In this document: positions 16,486 to 25,514 of the stretch, one piece after another
How positions within the stretch are numbered: the stretch's first letter is position 1
Layout of the letters: the number at the start of each line of letters is the position of its first letter
Source: Paraliobacillus salinarum
Lineage (GTDB): Bacteria > Bacillota > Bacilli > Bacillales > Amphibacillaceae
Direction: 5' to 3'
Length of the DNA: 64,000 nt
Assembly (NCBI RefSeq): GCF_014083865.1
Contig: NZ_JACEFA010000006.1
Span: forward strand, 62,001-126,000
Translations under genes and position numbers: made by a program
Notes under the pieces: generated by a model
Seen by the model: only the letters and a program-made list of their open reading frames with translations
Told to the model about the DNA's origin: nothing
Database searches by the model: none

Positions 16486-17301
16486 ATGTCCCATATTATC
16501 AGTGCTTTAACGATTGCAGGAACAGACCCAACAGGTGGTGCTGGCATTCAAGCTGATTTGAAAACCTTTCAAGAACGGGAAGTTTACGGTATGAGTGTGC
16601 TAACATCTGCCGTTGCTCAAAATACGCAAGGGGTACAGGCTGTGCATCATTTACCAATTGATTTTATTGAAAAGCAGTTAGATGCTGTTTTTCAAGATAT
16701 TAAACCTTACGCAATTAAAACAGGTATGATCTCAACAATTGATATGATGGAGCTTATTGCAAAATATGTGTCCACAGAGAGTATACCGTATGTCATTGAT
16801 CCAGTAATGGTTTCTACTAGTGGAGATGCATTAATGGAAGAGAGCTCCCGTCAAGTTATTCGCGATGTTTTAATACCTAAAGCAACGGTTGTCACACCAA
16901 ATATTCCTGAGGCTGAAATCTTAGTAGACTTTACGATTCAAAACGAAGAAGATATGAAAAAAGTAGCAAAAGTCATTGTAGAAGAACTAGGTGCAACATC
17001 TGTCGTTGTGAAAGGTGGACATTTAGATGGAAAAGCAGTTGATGTATTTTATGATAGAGAATTTCATTTTCTAGAGGCCGATCGAATTAACACGAAGCAT
17101 ACGCATGGAACTGGCTGTACCTTCTCAGCCGCGATTACAGCTGAGCTCGCCAAAGGGAAATCAACGCTAGAAGCAGTAAAAGTTGGGAAACAATTTATTA
17201 CTGATGCAATTCAATATCCATTAAATATTGGGAAAGGAAATGGCCCAACGAATCATTGGGGCTACCGATTAAAAGGACTACCAAATCAAGGGGAGGAATG
17301 A
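16486..17301 (+). CDS. thiD: Hydroxymethylpyrimidine (phosphate) kinase
   Basis: Ribokinase-fold enzyme that phosphorylates HMP and HMP-P to HMP-PP for thiamin synthesis. The 271 aa include TIAGTDPTGGAGIQAD near the N-terminus, AIKTGMIS, IDPVMVSTSG and the anion-hole motif HTHGTGCTFSAA. A strong RBS (GGAGGAGAGG) precedes the ATG. It is first in a thiD-thiM-thiE operon under a TPP riboswitch, a salvage set: HMP kinase, thiazole kinase and the coupling enzyme. A second ThiD-like kinase occurs at 35026. Confidence 0.93.
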   Translation: MSHIISALTIAGTDPTGGAGIQADLKTFQEREVYGMSVLTSAVAQNTQGVQAVHHLPIDFIEKQLDAVFQDIKPYAIKTGMISTIDMMELIAKYVSTESIPYVIDPVMVSTSGDALMEESSRQVIRDVLIPKATVVTPNIPEAEILVDFTIQNEEDMKKVAKVIVEELGATSVVVKGGHLDGKAVDVFYDREFHFLEADRINTKHTHGTGCTFSAAITAELAKGKSTLEAVKVGKQFITDAIQYPLNIGKGNGPTNHWGYRLKGLPNQGEE

Positions 17302-17303
17302 AC

Positions 17304-18107
17304 ATGAGTCTAACAACACTGATTAATGACGTTCGTCGGAAAAATCCGTTGGTGCATAATATTACAAACCAAGTAGTGATTAATTTTACAGCGAATGGAC
17401 TGTATGCACTAGGTGCTTCACCAGTGATGGCTAATGCAATAGAGGAAGCGGGGGACATGGCAGGGAATGCAGATGCCTTGCTATTAAATATTGGTACATT
17501 AACGAGTGACCAAGTGGATGCGATGATTGAAGCAGGAAAAGCAGCCAATGCAAAAGGTATACCAGTTGTCTTTGATCCAGTCGGAGTAGGTGCGACACCT
17601 TTTCGAAATCAAGTAGCATCACAAATTCTAAATGAAGTGAAGATAACACTGGTCCGTGGCAATGCTGGTGAAATTAGCCAACTGGCAGGATTAGAAGCCC
17701 AAGTTCGCGGAGTAGATTCATCGGGTTCCTTTGACAATAAATCAATTGCACGTCAAGCAGAGCAAACCTTGGGCATTCCTGTATTGGTGACCGGAGAAAA
17801 AGATGTGATCACGGATGGTAAAGCTTTATTTGAAGTGTCAAATGGTACGCAGCTATTGACGAAAGTAACAGGAACAGGCTGTTTACTAGGTGCTGTTATT
17901 GCAGCATTTTTAGCAACAGGTGAGGATATTGTTAAATCAGCAACCGCTGCCGTTGTTTATTACAATGTTGCTGCAGAAAAAGCTGCTCAACAAGCGAAAG
18001 GCCCAGGTAGCTTTCAACTTGCATTTTTAGATGCGCTAGCGTCAACTACAAGCGAGGACGTTTCAAGACATGCGAAAATAAAGCATCATATTTTAGGTGA
18101 GGGATAA
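17304..18107 (+). CDS. thiM: Hydroxyethylthiazole kinase
   Basis: Phosphorylates 4-methyl-5-(2-hydroxyethyl)thiazole for thiamin salvage. The 267 aa have the N-terminal PLVHNITNQVVINFTANGLYALGASPVM signature, VFDPVGVGATPFR, RGNAGEI and the C-terminal VTGTGCLLGA active-site loop. The ATG at 17304 lies 2 nt after the thiD stop with GGGGAGG upstream. An in-frame upstream start lies inside thiD and has no RBS. Confidence 0.95.
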   Translation: MSLTTLINDVRRKNPLVHNITNQVVINFTANGLYALGASPVMANAIEEAGDMAGNADALLLNIGTLTSDQVDAMIEAGKAANAKGIPVVFDPVGVGATPFRNQVASQILNEVKITLVRGNAGEISQLAGLEAQVRGVDSSGSFDNKSIARQAEQTLGIPVLVTGEKDVITDGKALFEVSNGTQLLTKVTGTGCLLGAVIAAFLATGEDIVKSATAAVVYYNVAAEKAAQQAKGPGSFQLAFLDALASTTSEDVSRHAKIKHHILGEG

Positions 18108-18110
18108 AAA

Positions 18111-18740
18111 ATGTTTCAGAGAGAGGATTTAGCAGTTTATTTTATTATGGGTAGTAATAATGTTGGAGATCAAGGCCCACTAAAGGTATTGCAAGCTGCA
18201 CTGGATGGTGGTATCACAATGTTTCAATTTAGAGAAAAGGGAGACGGTGCACGAATTGGCAAAGATAAACGTTTATTAGCAGAGGAAATGAAAACATTAT
18301 GTAAGGAATACGATGTCCCATTTATTGTGAATGATGATGTCGACCTTGCGATAGAGGTGATGGCAGACGGTGTGCATGTTGGGCAGGAAGACGCAGCGAT
18401 TGATGAAGTAAAGCAACGTTGCCCAAGCTCATTTATTATTGGAGTGTCTGCGACAAATATAAAAGAAGCGGAGCAAGCGGCTAAGTCTGGTGCAGATTAT
18501 ATTGGCGCTGGGCCTGTTTTTGCTACAGGCACAAAAAAAGATGCCAAGGAACCGATTGGTTTAGATGGACTAAAAGAAATGAGGCAGCGAATTGGTGATA
18601 CACCGATGGTAGCGATTGGTGGTATTGATGCGTCTCACGTAGCTGCGATTCGAGCTGCTGGAGCGGATGGCGTTTCCGTGATTTCTGCTATTAGTTTAGC
18701 AGAGGATCCAGCTAGCGCTGCAAGGAGATTGCATATGTAA
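18111..18740 (+). CDS. thiE: Thiamine-phosphate synthase
   Basis: TIM-barrel enzyme that joins HMP-PP and thiazole phosphate to form thiamin monophosphate. The 209 aa show FQFREKG, PFIVNDDVDLA, DGVHVGQED, GADYIGAGPVFATGTKKDA and the phosphate-binding MVAIGGIDA and ADGVSVISAI loops. It starts 3 nt after the thiM stop and ends the operon with a strong terminator. Confidence 0.96.
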   Translation: MFQREDLAVYFIMGSNNVGDQGPLKVLQAALDGGITMFQFREKGDGARIGKDKRLLAEEMKTLCKEYDVPFIVNDDVDLAIEVMADGVHVGQEDAAIDEVKQRCPSSFIIGVSATNIKEAEQAAKSGADYIGAGPVFATGTKKDAKEPIGLDGLKEMRQRIGDTPMVAIGGIDASHVAAIRAAGADGVSVISAISLAEDPASAARRLHM

Positions 18741-18756
18741 AACATGAGGTAAGGAG

Positions 18757-18799
18757 TAGTAAAAGCGCAGACTAGTAAAGTCTGTGCTTTTACTAACGT
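18757..18799 (+). terminator. Terminator of the thi operon
   Basis: A 17-bp stem with one G-U pair (18757-18773 with 18779-18795, containing AAAAGCGCAGACT) and a 5-nt loop. It lies between thiE and the convergent GH4 gene and is probably bidirectional. Confidence 0.8.
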
Positions 18800-18860
18800 C
18801 TTAATTTTAGTCTTCATTCAAAACTTGTAACATGTAATGAAGCCATTAACCAATACATTC

Positions 18861-20180
18861 TTAATTAAAAAATTGAGGTAAATAATCTTTATGTGCTTCT
18901 AGCATTTCATCTAAAATTAATTTTGCTTTTTTATCATCTGTAATGAGTGGATTAATGCATAGCGCCAAAAGAGCTTTGTCGTAAGATCCTGTAACTGCAG
19001 CATCAACTGTTGTTAATTCAAAAGATTTTATTTGCTGAACAAGGCCTTGAACCGATATTGGTAAAGGGCCGACCGATAATGGTATTGGTCCGTTTCTTGT
19101 AACTATACAATTAACCTCTACAACAGTATCATCAGGTAAAGAAGAAATAGCTCCATTGTTTTTTGTATTTAATGTTTGAATATCTCGTTTGTCTGTGTAT
19201 ATAGAAGAAATAAGATTACAAGCTGTGTCGCTATAATAAGCGCCACCACGTTTTTCTAATTGTGGCGGTTTAATATCTAAATGTTTATCTTTATATAACT
19301 CAAATAATTCTGCTTCTGTTTCTTTTACTACTTCCGCTCGTGTTTTGCCTTGATTAAATTCTAGTATTTCTTTTTTCAGCATAGCTTCTGTTTTATAATA
19401 ATATCTATGATAGGGACTAGGTATTGCTTGCAACGCATTTAGGAAGTCCTTATCCCAAGGAAGCGGTGCAATATTTTTCATTGATAACTGATTTTCCGCA
19501 GAAGACATTAGCTCTATTACATCTTTAATTTTAGAAACACCATTTACTTGTATATCAAGGCCGTATAACATATGGTTAAGACCACCGAATGTTATATGAA
19601 CATCTTCAGGGTCTACTTGTAACAAAGAAGCGATAGAGTATGTCATATTAATTGGGACATTACATACACCGATTACTTTTTTGTGTTCACTATGTTTTAA
19701 AAGTGCTTCTGTCACCATGCCTGCAGGGTTGGTGAAATTAATTAGCCAAGCTTTGGGACATAATCGCTGTATATCTTTAGCGATATCTAATAGTACAGGA
19801 ATGGTTCTTAATGCTTTAAACATTCCACCCGCTCCATTAGTTTCTTGTCCGATCATTCCATGTTTTAAAGGTATTCTCTCATCTTTAATCCTGGCATCTA
19901 GTAAACCTACACGAATTTGAGTCGTAACAAAGTCAGCATTTTTTAATGCTTCTTTTCGATCAAGTGATAAATGAATTTGAATAGGTAACCCGGATCTTTC
20001 TACCATTCTTTTAGCCAAATGACCAACGATTTCTAATTTTTCTTTACCATTTTCAATGTCGACAAGCCATAATTCTCTAACAGGTAATTCGTCATATCGT
20101 TTGATTAGCCCCTCAACAAATTCAGGTGTGTAACTAGAGCCTCCCCCGATTGTTACAATTTTTATTCCTTTCTTATCCAA
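18861..20180 (-). CDS. GH4 family 6-phosphoglycosidase (6-phospho-beta-glucosidase type)
   Basis: NAD+- and Mn2+-dependent hydrolase of phosphorylated disaccharides delivered by a PTS; cytosolic. The 439 aa have the Rossmann motif IGGGSSYTPE at residues 11-20, LINFTNPAGM, the metal-binding Cys173 in CNVP and His203 in LNHMLYG. CNVP is the mark of the 6-phospho-beta-glucosidase subgroup (CelF/LicH-like). The TTG start overlaps the preceding gene by 8 nt. It ends an arm that includes PTS IIB and IIC; the opposite arm handles muramyl sugars, so its substrate may be a phosphorylated amino-sugar disaccharide and not cellobiose-6P. Confidence 0.88.
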   Translation of the reverse strand: MDKKGIKIVTIGGGSSYTPEFVEGLIKRYDELPVRELWLVDIENGKEKLEIVGHLAKRMVERSGLPIQIHLSLDRKEALKNADFVTTQIRVGLLDARIKDERIPLKHGMIGQETNGAGGMFKALRTIPVLLDIAKDIQRLCPKAWLINFTNPAGMVTEALLKHSEHKKVIGVCNVPINMTYSIASLLQVDPEDVHITFGGLNHMLYGLDIQVNGVSKIKDVIELMSSAENQLSMKNIAPLPWDKDFLNALQAIPSPYHRYYYKTEAMLKKEILEFNQGKTRAEVVKETEAELFELYKDKHLDIKPPQLEKRGGAYYSDTACNLISSIYTDKRDIQTLNTKNNGAISSLPDDTVVEVNCIVTRNGPIPLSVGPLPISVQGLVQQIKSFELTTVDAAVTGSYDKALLALCINPLITDDKKAKLILDEMLEAHKDYLPQFFN

Positions 20181-20478
20181 TTAAATCACCACCAAAGACA
20201 AAGGTCATCAGTGCGCTGGAAGTTACCCCGATGATAAGAGATAATACGATGCGCTTCATAAGCAATGGTTTATCTTCTTCTTTTGCATCAATTTTTAGTA
20301 GTACAAGCATACTGCCTGCCGTTGCTCCAATAGTAGTTGCAATAAAATAACTCATTACTGCTGATAAGCCAATGGATTGTAAAGGTGCAGTTAATGTAAG
20401 TAAGCTTATTAACATGATAATCATAAATATAAAAACACCTTTAAAGCTTATCCGTGGAATTAATAGTTGTTTGCTCAT
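20173..20478 (-). CDS. Small membrane protein within the PTS/GH4 operon
   Basis: A 101-aa protein with three to four hydrophobic segments (VFIFMIIMLISLLTL, SAVMSYFIATTIGATAGSMLVLL, IVLSLIIGVTSSALMTFVFG) separated by a charged loop KIDAKEEDKP. An ATG-like start further upstream adds 15 residues, but GGAGGGACAG precedes the start at 20478. It lies between PTS IIC and the GH4 gene, overlapping the latter by 8 nt, so it is co-expressed. I do not recognise a family; it may assist the PTS permease. Confidence 0.65.
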   Translation of the reverse strand: MSKQLLIPRISFKGVFIFMIIMLISLLTLTAPLQSIGLSAVMSYFIATTIGATAGSMLVLLKIDAKEEDKPLLMKRIVLSLIIGVTSSALMTFVFGGDLIG

Positions 20479-20540
20479 TTCTGTCCCTCCTAAAAAAGAT
20501 AATGAAGATGCTAACACCTTCATTATCTTGACTATAAATT

Positions 20541-21824
20541 TTAATTCTGTACAGTATTTGTACTATCGTCCTGTTCCATAGCTATCATCTTCTTATCGTA
20601 TAAACGGAAAAACGGAAGATAAATCAAAACAGAAATAGTGATGTTTACTAGAACTAACACTACTGCTCTCCAATCACCACCGGTAGATAGGTATGCTCCG
20701 ATTGGTGCTGGCAGTGTCCAAGGCGGCATAATGTAAGTCGGTGTTATCCAACCAAATGATACAACGAAATAAGACAATGTTGCAGTAATTAAAGGTGTAA
20801 CGATAAAAGGTATAATTAATAATGGATTAAGTACAATTGGCATACCAAATATTACAGGCTCGTTAATATTGAATAAACTTGGTACGATAACCGTTTTACC
20901 AAGGTTTTTCATATATTTTGATCGGGCGAATAATAACATAGCGATAACTAATCCTAATGTAGCCCCAGATCCGCCAATCCAAATAAACCACTGATAAAAT
21001 GTTTCTGGTGCAATATGAGGTAATGTAGCTGCCCCGTTTGCGGCGGCTTCTGAGTTGTTGACTAGATATACTTCCCATAGAGGTCTTGCTACGGATCCAA
21101 CTACAGATACACCATGAATACCAAAAGACCAGAAAAAAGTAATAAGAAATACAGGTACTAATACTCCAAATAAACTATCTCCTGCTGTAACTAAAGGTGC
21201 TGCAATCTTATCAACTAGGTGGTGAAGATTCACACCCATTACTACAGTAATTAATGTCATTAAAAAGATAACGATGGCTACAGGGATCAGTGCTTCAAAA
21301 GATCTTGATACAGATGAAGGTACCTGCTCAGGAAGCTTGATTGTTATTCGTTTCTGTTTACAGACCCTGAAAATTTCAACAGATATTATGGAAACAATTA
21401 TAGTTACAAATAACCCGTGTCCCCCCAAATATTGCATTGGTAAAACAAAGCCTAATTCCTCTACAACTGACGGAGTGATGGTAAGTAATAGAGCTGCTAC
21501 AGCAATTTGTGCACCAGATAAAGGATCAACCTTGTATGACTTAGCTAGATTGTACCCTATTCCAAATGCTACGTATAATGACATGATAAACATCGTCATT
21601 CTGTAAGGAATCAGTATATCAGCGGCGTGTTCTGCTGCCCACTGTGTTATAGCCCAGCTTTCGGGTAACGGAGGGAAAGCAAAAATTAAGAAAAAAGAAC
21701 CTACGATAATAAAAGGTAAAGAAGATATAACACCATCTCTGACTGCTAGTAGGTGTCTTTGTTCTGAAAGTCGTGCCATAGGTGCAGATAAGTTATTCTC
21801 TAAAAAATTCACAAATTTACTCAT
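20541..21824 (-). CDS. PTS system, Lac/Cel-family EIIC permease
   Basis: Membrane component that carries a disaccharide during phosphorylation. The 427 aa have about ten helices, an N-terminal RLSEQRHLLAVRDGVISSLPFIIVGS segment and the substrate-site sequence FNINEPVIFGMPIVLNP, typical of CelB/LicC-type permeases. AGGAGG precedes the ATG. It is downstream of EIIB. The matching EIIA is encoded on the other, divergent arm. Given its neighbours (mupG, anmK, murQ), the sugar may be MurNAc-GlcNAc or a related amino-sugar disaccharide; that is inference. Confidence 0.9.
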   Translation of the reverse strand: MSKFVNFLENNLSAPMARLSEQRHLLAVRDGVISSLPFIIVGSFFLIFAFPPLPESWAITQWAAEHAADILIPYRMTMFIMSLYVAFGIGYNLAKSYKVDPLSGAQIAVAALLLTITPSVVEELGFVLPMQYLGGHGLFVTIIVSIISVEIFRVCKQKRITIKLPEQVPSSVSRSFEALIPVAIVIFLMTLITVVMGVNLHHLVDKIAAPLVTAGDSLFGVLVPVFLITFFWSFGIHGVSVVGSVARPLWEVYLVNNSEAAANGAATLPHIAPETFYQWFIWIGGSGATLGLVIAMLLFARSKYMKNLGKTVIVPSLFNINEPVIFGMPIVLNPLLIIPFIVTPLITATLSYFVVSFGWITPTYIMPPWTLPAPIGAYLSTGGDWRAVVLVLVNITISVLIYLPFFRLYDKKMIAMEQDDSTNTVQN

Positions 21825-21842
21825 GATTTTGTACCTCCTATA

Positions 21843-22148
21843 CTATTCTACTAATTCGTTTAATGTTTTATATAGAAGTGGTCCGCCCATAGGTGTATAT
21901 GCTTGAGGCGGAATCGCTTCACAAGGTACACCTGCTTCTGTTGCTTGTTGATTGATCTGTTTAAATCGATGTCTAATTTGTGGGGCTACCATGCATACAT
22001 CCCAATTATTATTAATCTCTTCGGCAACTTCATTGGATCCAATCGCGTGGACATGGAGATCTTGCCCATGTTTTTTCCCTTCTTCTTTAAGTGCTTTAAC
22101 TACAATTGCACTAGACATGCCGCCTGCGCAAACAAATAGTACGTTCAT
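21843..22148 (-). CDS. PTS system, Lac/Cel-family EIIB
   Basis: A 101-aa cytosolic phosphotransfer protein. The phospho-accepting Cys7 lies in NVLFVCAGGMSSAIV, the standard EIIB-cel motif, followed by AIGSNEVAEEI and DVCMVAPQIRH. The ATG at 22157 coincides with the ribosome binding site AAGGAG, so the ATG at 22148, 9 nt after it, is preferred. It lies between the RpiR regulator gene and EIIC, all on the minus strand. Confidence 0.92.
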   Translation of the reverse strand: MNVLFVCAGGMSSAIVVKALKEEGKKHGQDLHVHAIGSNEVAEEINNNWDVCMVAPQIRHRFKQINQQATEAGVPCEAIPPQAYTPMGGPLLYKTLNELVE

Positions 22149-22174
22149 TTCCCCCATCTCCTTTAAATAATGTA

Positions 22175-23023
22175 TTAATCATTTCTTCGCGATGTTGCAT
22201 CGTGTGTATCAAAGATATAGTTGTAAATTTTATCGCCTTTACGAATACAAATACCTGTGAACAAAGTATCTACTATTGCTAATTGTGTAAGTCTAGCTGC
22301 TGTTGTTCCGATACGAATACTTTGCTCTTCTAGTGATGTATCAAGGATTACATTTGCCTTATTGCGAGCTTTTGATTTCTTTTTCTGTGTTAAAAGAATT
22401 GCTGGTGTGCCTCTTTCTTTTGCAACTGTCAATAATTCTAGAACTTCTTTTGTCTCACCTGAGGTACTTACTACAAATAAAACATCATCCTTGTTCATAT
22501 TAGCCGCGCTCATCATTTGAACATGGATATCTTGATGATGTGAGGCTGTTATATTAATTCGTAATAATTTCAACGTGAAATCCTGTGCGACAATTGAAGA
22601 ACCCCCTGCACCATAGAGATATACTCTATTTGCAGAATGAATTAAATCGATTGCTTTTTCCAACTCCTCAATAGATAAAAGTTGTGATGTGTTTTGCAAG
22701 GCTTGACTTGATCTAGAAAATATTTTGTTTACTAGATCTTGTGTATCATCTTCTAACTGAATTGGTGAATCATAAAAAGGCTCTTCTTTGTTAAAGTCTA
22801 GATCCTTTGCAAGTGCAATCTTAAAATCTGTAAAACTGTTTATTCCAATTCGTTTGCAAAATCTAATTATCGCCGCTTCACTAGTGCCAGTTTGAACTGC
22901 TAAATTTTTTGTGGTCAGAGAAACTACAATACTTGGATTTTCTAAAATGAAATCTGCGACAACTTTCTCTGTTTTTGTAAATTCATTTTGGTAAGATTTA
23001 ACAATAGATAGAACTTGAACCAC
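22175..23023 (-). CDS. RpiR/MurR-family transcriptional regulator
   Basis: A 282-aa repressor or activator with an N-terminal helix-turn-helix (about residues 25-65, including TTKNLAVQTGTSEAAIIRFCKRIG) and a C-terminal SIS sugar-phosphate sensing domain (VYLYGAGGSSIVAQDF, FVVSTSGETKEVLE). The frame extends to an ATG at 23038, but AAGGAGGTG lies inside that extension and fits the GTG at 23023. It heads the left arm of the divergent amino-sugar locus. MurNAc-6P or GlcNAc-6P is the likely effector, as for MurR. A TTGAAA-N4-TTTCAA site lies upstream at 23048-23063. Confidence 0.88.
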   Translation of the reverse strand: MVQVLSIVKSYQNEFTKTEKVVADFILENPSIVVSLTTKNLAVQTGTSEAAIIRFCKRIGINSFTDFKIALAKDLDFNKEEPFYDSPIQLEDDTQDLVNKIFSRSSQALQNTSQLLSIEELEKAIDLIHSANRVYLYGAGGSSIVAQDFTLKLLRINITASHHQDIHVQMMSAANMNKDDVLFVVSTSGETKEVLELLTVAKERGTPAILLTQKKKSKARNKANVILDTSLEEQSIRIGTTAARLTQLAIVDTLFTGICIRKGDKIYNYIFDTHDATSRRND

Positions 23024-23047
23024 AAACACCTCCTTCATGCAAATTAT

Positions 23048-23063
23048 TTGAAAAGGCTTTCAA
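23048..23063. promoter_or_regulatory. Candidate operator of the amino-sugar PTS locus
   Basis: Perfect inverted repeat TTGAAA-AGGC-TTTCAA in the 156-bp gap between the divergent rpiR-type gene and the EIIA gene. It could bind the RpiR regulator, or be a degenerate CcpA cre site (TGAAA...TTTCA half-sites but GG where cre has CG). Confidence 0.5.
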
Positions 23064-23179
23064 CAATTTGTATTATAAAACAAATGAAAAATAAATTCAA
23101 TATTTTTATAAAAAATAATGAAATAAAATTTTAAAATGTGTTATCATAAAAGTATGAATTGATAAAAGGAGGATGAAAG

Positions 23180-23512
23180 ATGGATACAGAAACGTCTATT
23201 TTTACAATTATTTCTTACGGTGGAGATGCAAAAGCTATTGCCTATGAAGCATTAGAAGCATCTTATGATGGAGATTTTGAATTAGCAGCAGAAAAAATAA
23301 AAGAAGCAAATAATAAGCTTACTGAAGCGCACAACACGCAAACAAAATTAATTCAATCTGAAATTAATGGAGAAAAAGTGGATATGTCTTTGCTAATGGT
23401 TCATGCACAGGATCACTTAATGACTTCAATAAGTGAGATTAGTTTGATCGAGAACATGATAAAGATGCAGCAAAGAATATTTATGCTTGAATCAAACTTA
23501 AAGGAGGACTAA
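23180..23512 (+). CDS. PTS system, Lac/Cel-family EIIA
   Basis: A 110-aa helical phosphocarrier that takes phosphate from HPr and passes it to EIIB. The motif VHAQDHLM carries His75 (probable phosphorylation site), Asp78 and His79, as in EIIA-lac. AAAGGAGGATG precedes the ATG. It is first in the right arm, while its partners EIIB and EIIC are on the left arm, tying the two arms functionally. Confidence 0.93.
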   Translation: MDTETSIFTIISYGGDAKAIAYEALEASYDGDFELAAEKIKEANNKLTEAHNTQTKLIQSEINGEKVDMSLLMVHAQDHLMTSISEISLIENMIKMQQRIFMLESNLKED

Positions 23513-23515
23513 TTC

Positions 23516-24607
23516 ATGAAACGTCTTGGTATTTCTATTTATCCTAATCATTCAAACGTAGAAGAAGATATAAATTATATTAAAAAAGCAAGTGACTACG
23601 GATTTAGTCGCATTTTTACTTGTTTATTATCTGTAGATGAAAATAAAGATCAAATAATAGATGATTTTAAACAATCTATTACATTTGCAAAAGAATGTGG
23701 AATGGAGGTCATTTGTGATATTAGCCCACGTATTTTTAACGAGCTTGATATCTCATATAATGATCTATCTTTCTTTGAAGATTTAGGTGTAGACGGTATT
23801 CGCCTTGATCTTGGTTATACTGGCAACGAAGAAGCTCAAATGACGTATAACCCATATGATCTTTATATAGAGATTAATATGAGTAACGCTACTAATTATT
23901 TAGAAAATATAATGAGTTATCGTCCTAATAATCAAAAGCTTATTGGTTGTCATAATTTTTATCCGCATAATTACTCAGGGCTATCTTATGACTTTTTTAT
24001 AGCGTGTAGTGAGAAATTTAAGAAGCATGGGTTAAGAACGGCAGCTTTTGTTTCTTCGCATTCAGCTAGTTTTGGACCGTGGCCAATTATGGAAGGGCTA
24101 CCAACGCTTGAAATGCACCGAGAATTACCTATAGATGTTCAGGCAAAACACTTATTTGCAACGGGATTAATTGATGATGTTATAATTAGTAACTGTTATG
24201 CTTCAGAAGAAGAAATGCTTGCACTTAGAAAAATCAATCGAGAAAAAATCACTTTAAATATTTTATTGGAAGAAGCAACGACATCATTAGAAAAGAAAAT
24301 TGTACTTGAAGAACCACATTTTTATCGTGGAGATGTATCTGAATATATGATTAGATCTACTCAAAGTAGAGTGAAGTATAAAGGAGAGGATTTCCCTCCA
24401 CATGGTACTCGCGATATTAAACGTGGGGACATAATGATAGAAAATGATCTATATAGACAATACAAAGGTGAATTACAAATAGCTTTAAAAGATATGAAAA
24501 ACTCAGGCAAAACAAATGTTGTAGGTAGAATTAAAGAAGAAGAAATATTTTTACTAGATTACTTTAAGCCGTGGGATAAATTCGCTTTTTCTGAATTTGA
24601 TAGGTGA
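23516..24607 (+). CDS. mupG: 6-phospho-N-acetylmuramidase (DUF871, MupG-like)
   Basis: A 363-aa cytosolic enzyme of the DUF871 family. The founding member, S. aureus MupG, hydrolyses MurNAc-6P-GlcNAc to MurNAc-6P and GlcNAc. Family features seen here: N-terminal LGISIYPNHSNVEED, DISPRIFNELDIS, GVDGIRLDLGYTG, the CHNFYPH block and GLPTLEMHRELP. AAGGAGG precedes the ATG, 3 nt after the EIIA stop. The neighbouring kinase, AnmK and MurQ process its expected products. Symbol given by family and context. Confidence 0.85.
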   Translation: MKRLGISIYPNHSNVEEDINYIKKASDYGFSRIFTCLLSVDENKDQIIDDFKQSITFAKECGMEVICDISPRIFNELDISYNDLSFFEDLGVDGIRLDLGYTGNEEAQMTYNPYDLYIEINMSNATNYLENIMSYRPNNQKLIGCHNFYPHNYSGLSYDFFIACSEKFKKHGLRTAAFVSSHSASFGPWPIMEGLPTLEMHRELPIDVQAKHLFATGLIDDVIISNCYASEEEMLALRKINREKITLNILLEEATTSLEKKIVLEEPHFYRGDVSEYMIRSTQSRVKYKGEDFPPHGTRDIKRGDIMIENDLYRQYKGELQIALKDMKNSGKTNVVGRIKEEEIFLLDYFKPWDKFAFSEFDR

Positions 24608-24611
24608 TGAT

Positions 24612-25514
24612 ATGTATATCATTGGGATTGATGCTGGAGGCACGAAAACCTTTGGTGCGGTCGTGTCGAAGCAAAAGGAGCTTTTAGTAGAAAATATAGC
24701 AGGTCATGGGAATGTATCTGTTGATTATCATGTTGCAATAAATAATATTAAAAGGACGATTGATTCTTGTCTGCATACTGAGTACAAAAGTCAATGTGTA
24801 GGAATTGTAGCAGGTATTGCGGGAGTTGGACAAGGTGACTTAAAGAATACTGTTAAAGAAGATTTGGAAAAGCAATTTATGCTACCTGTTCATGTGCTAA
24901 CCGATGTTGAGTTAGCTTACTATGCTTTACATGGTAATTCGGATGGGATACTAACCGTTGCGGGCACAGGTTCTGTAATTATTGCAAAGAATAGAAATGA
25001 ATTTTATTCTGTCGGTGGATGGGGACATTTACTTGGTGATGAGGGTAGTTCATATCATATTGGAATGTTAGCGCTTAAAGAAATAGCAAAAGAATTTGAT
25101 CAGGGTGGACTTTCCTCCTCTTTCACATCCAAGGTAGCTTTGATCTGTGGGGTTAAGTCTTCAAATGATCTTAAACGTTTTGTGTATTCAAATAAAAAGG
25201 ATAAAATAGCCTCCTTGTCTGAAGATGTTGCAAAATTAGCTTCTAAAAATGATAAGTTTGCTTATTCTTTGTTTGAAGAAGCTGCGGAATCATTAGCAGT
25301 TCAGACGATGACCTTAGTAAAACAGGTAGGATTTAAGAGTAGTATTTCTGTAGTATGTATGGGTAGCCTTTTAGTTAAAAATCAACTCATACAATCTTTA
25401 TATAAAGAAAAGCTTATAAAACTAGGCTTGGACGTATCTTTTCGTGTGTCAGAGGAACAAGTTGTTGTAGGGGCTTGGCCAGCTTGGGAAAATGCAGAGG
25501 AGCGGTTAATTTGA
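24612..25514 (+). CDS. Amino-sugar kinase, BadF/BadG/BcrA/BcrD ATPase family
   Basis: A 300-aa ASKHA kinase. The phosphate-1 loop GIDAGGTKTFGAVV is at the N-terminus, with LTVAGTGSVIIAK and GGWGHLLGDEGSSYHIG following, as in eukaryotic-type NagK and clostridial MurK. It most likely phosphorylates GlcNAc (released by MupG) and perhaps MurNAc at O6. The ATG at 24612 follows AGGTGATG; a TTG at 24597 lies inside mupG. Operon position between mupG and anmK supports the role. Confidence 0.85.
   Translation: MYIIGIDAGGTKTFGAVVSKQKELLVENIAGHGNVSVDYHVAINNIKRTIDSCLHTEYKSQCVGIVAGIAGVGQGDLKNTVKEDLEKQFMLPVHVLTDVELAYYALHGNSDGILTVAGTGSVIIAKNRNEFYSVGGWGHLLGDEGSSYHIGMLALKEIAKEFDQGGLSSSFTSKVALICGVKSSNDLKRFVYSNKKDKIASLSEDVAKLASKNDKFAYSLFEEAAESLAVQTMTLVKQVGFKSSISVVCMGSLLVKNQLIQSLYKEKLIKLGLDVSFRVSEEQVVVGAWPAWENAEERLI

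Noticed and set aside
22149-22157. ATG at 22157 as EIIB start
   Set aside because: It leaves no gap to AAGGAG; the ATG at 22148 has 9-nt spacing and puts the phospho-Cys at residue 7.
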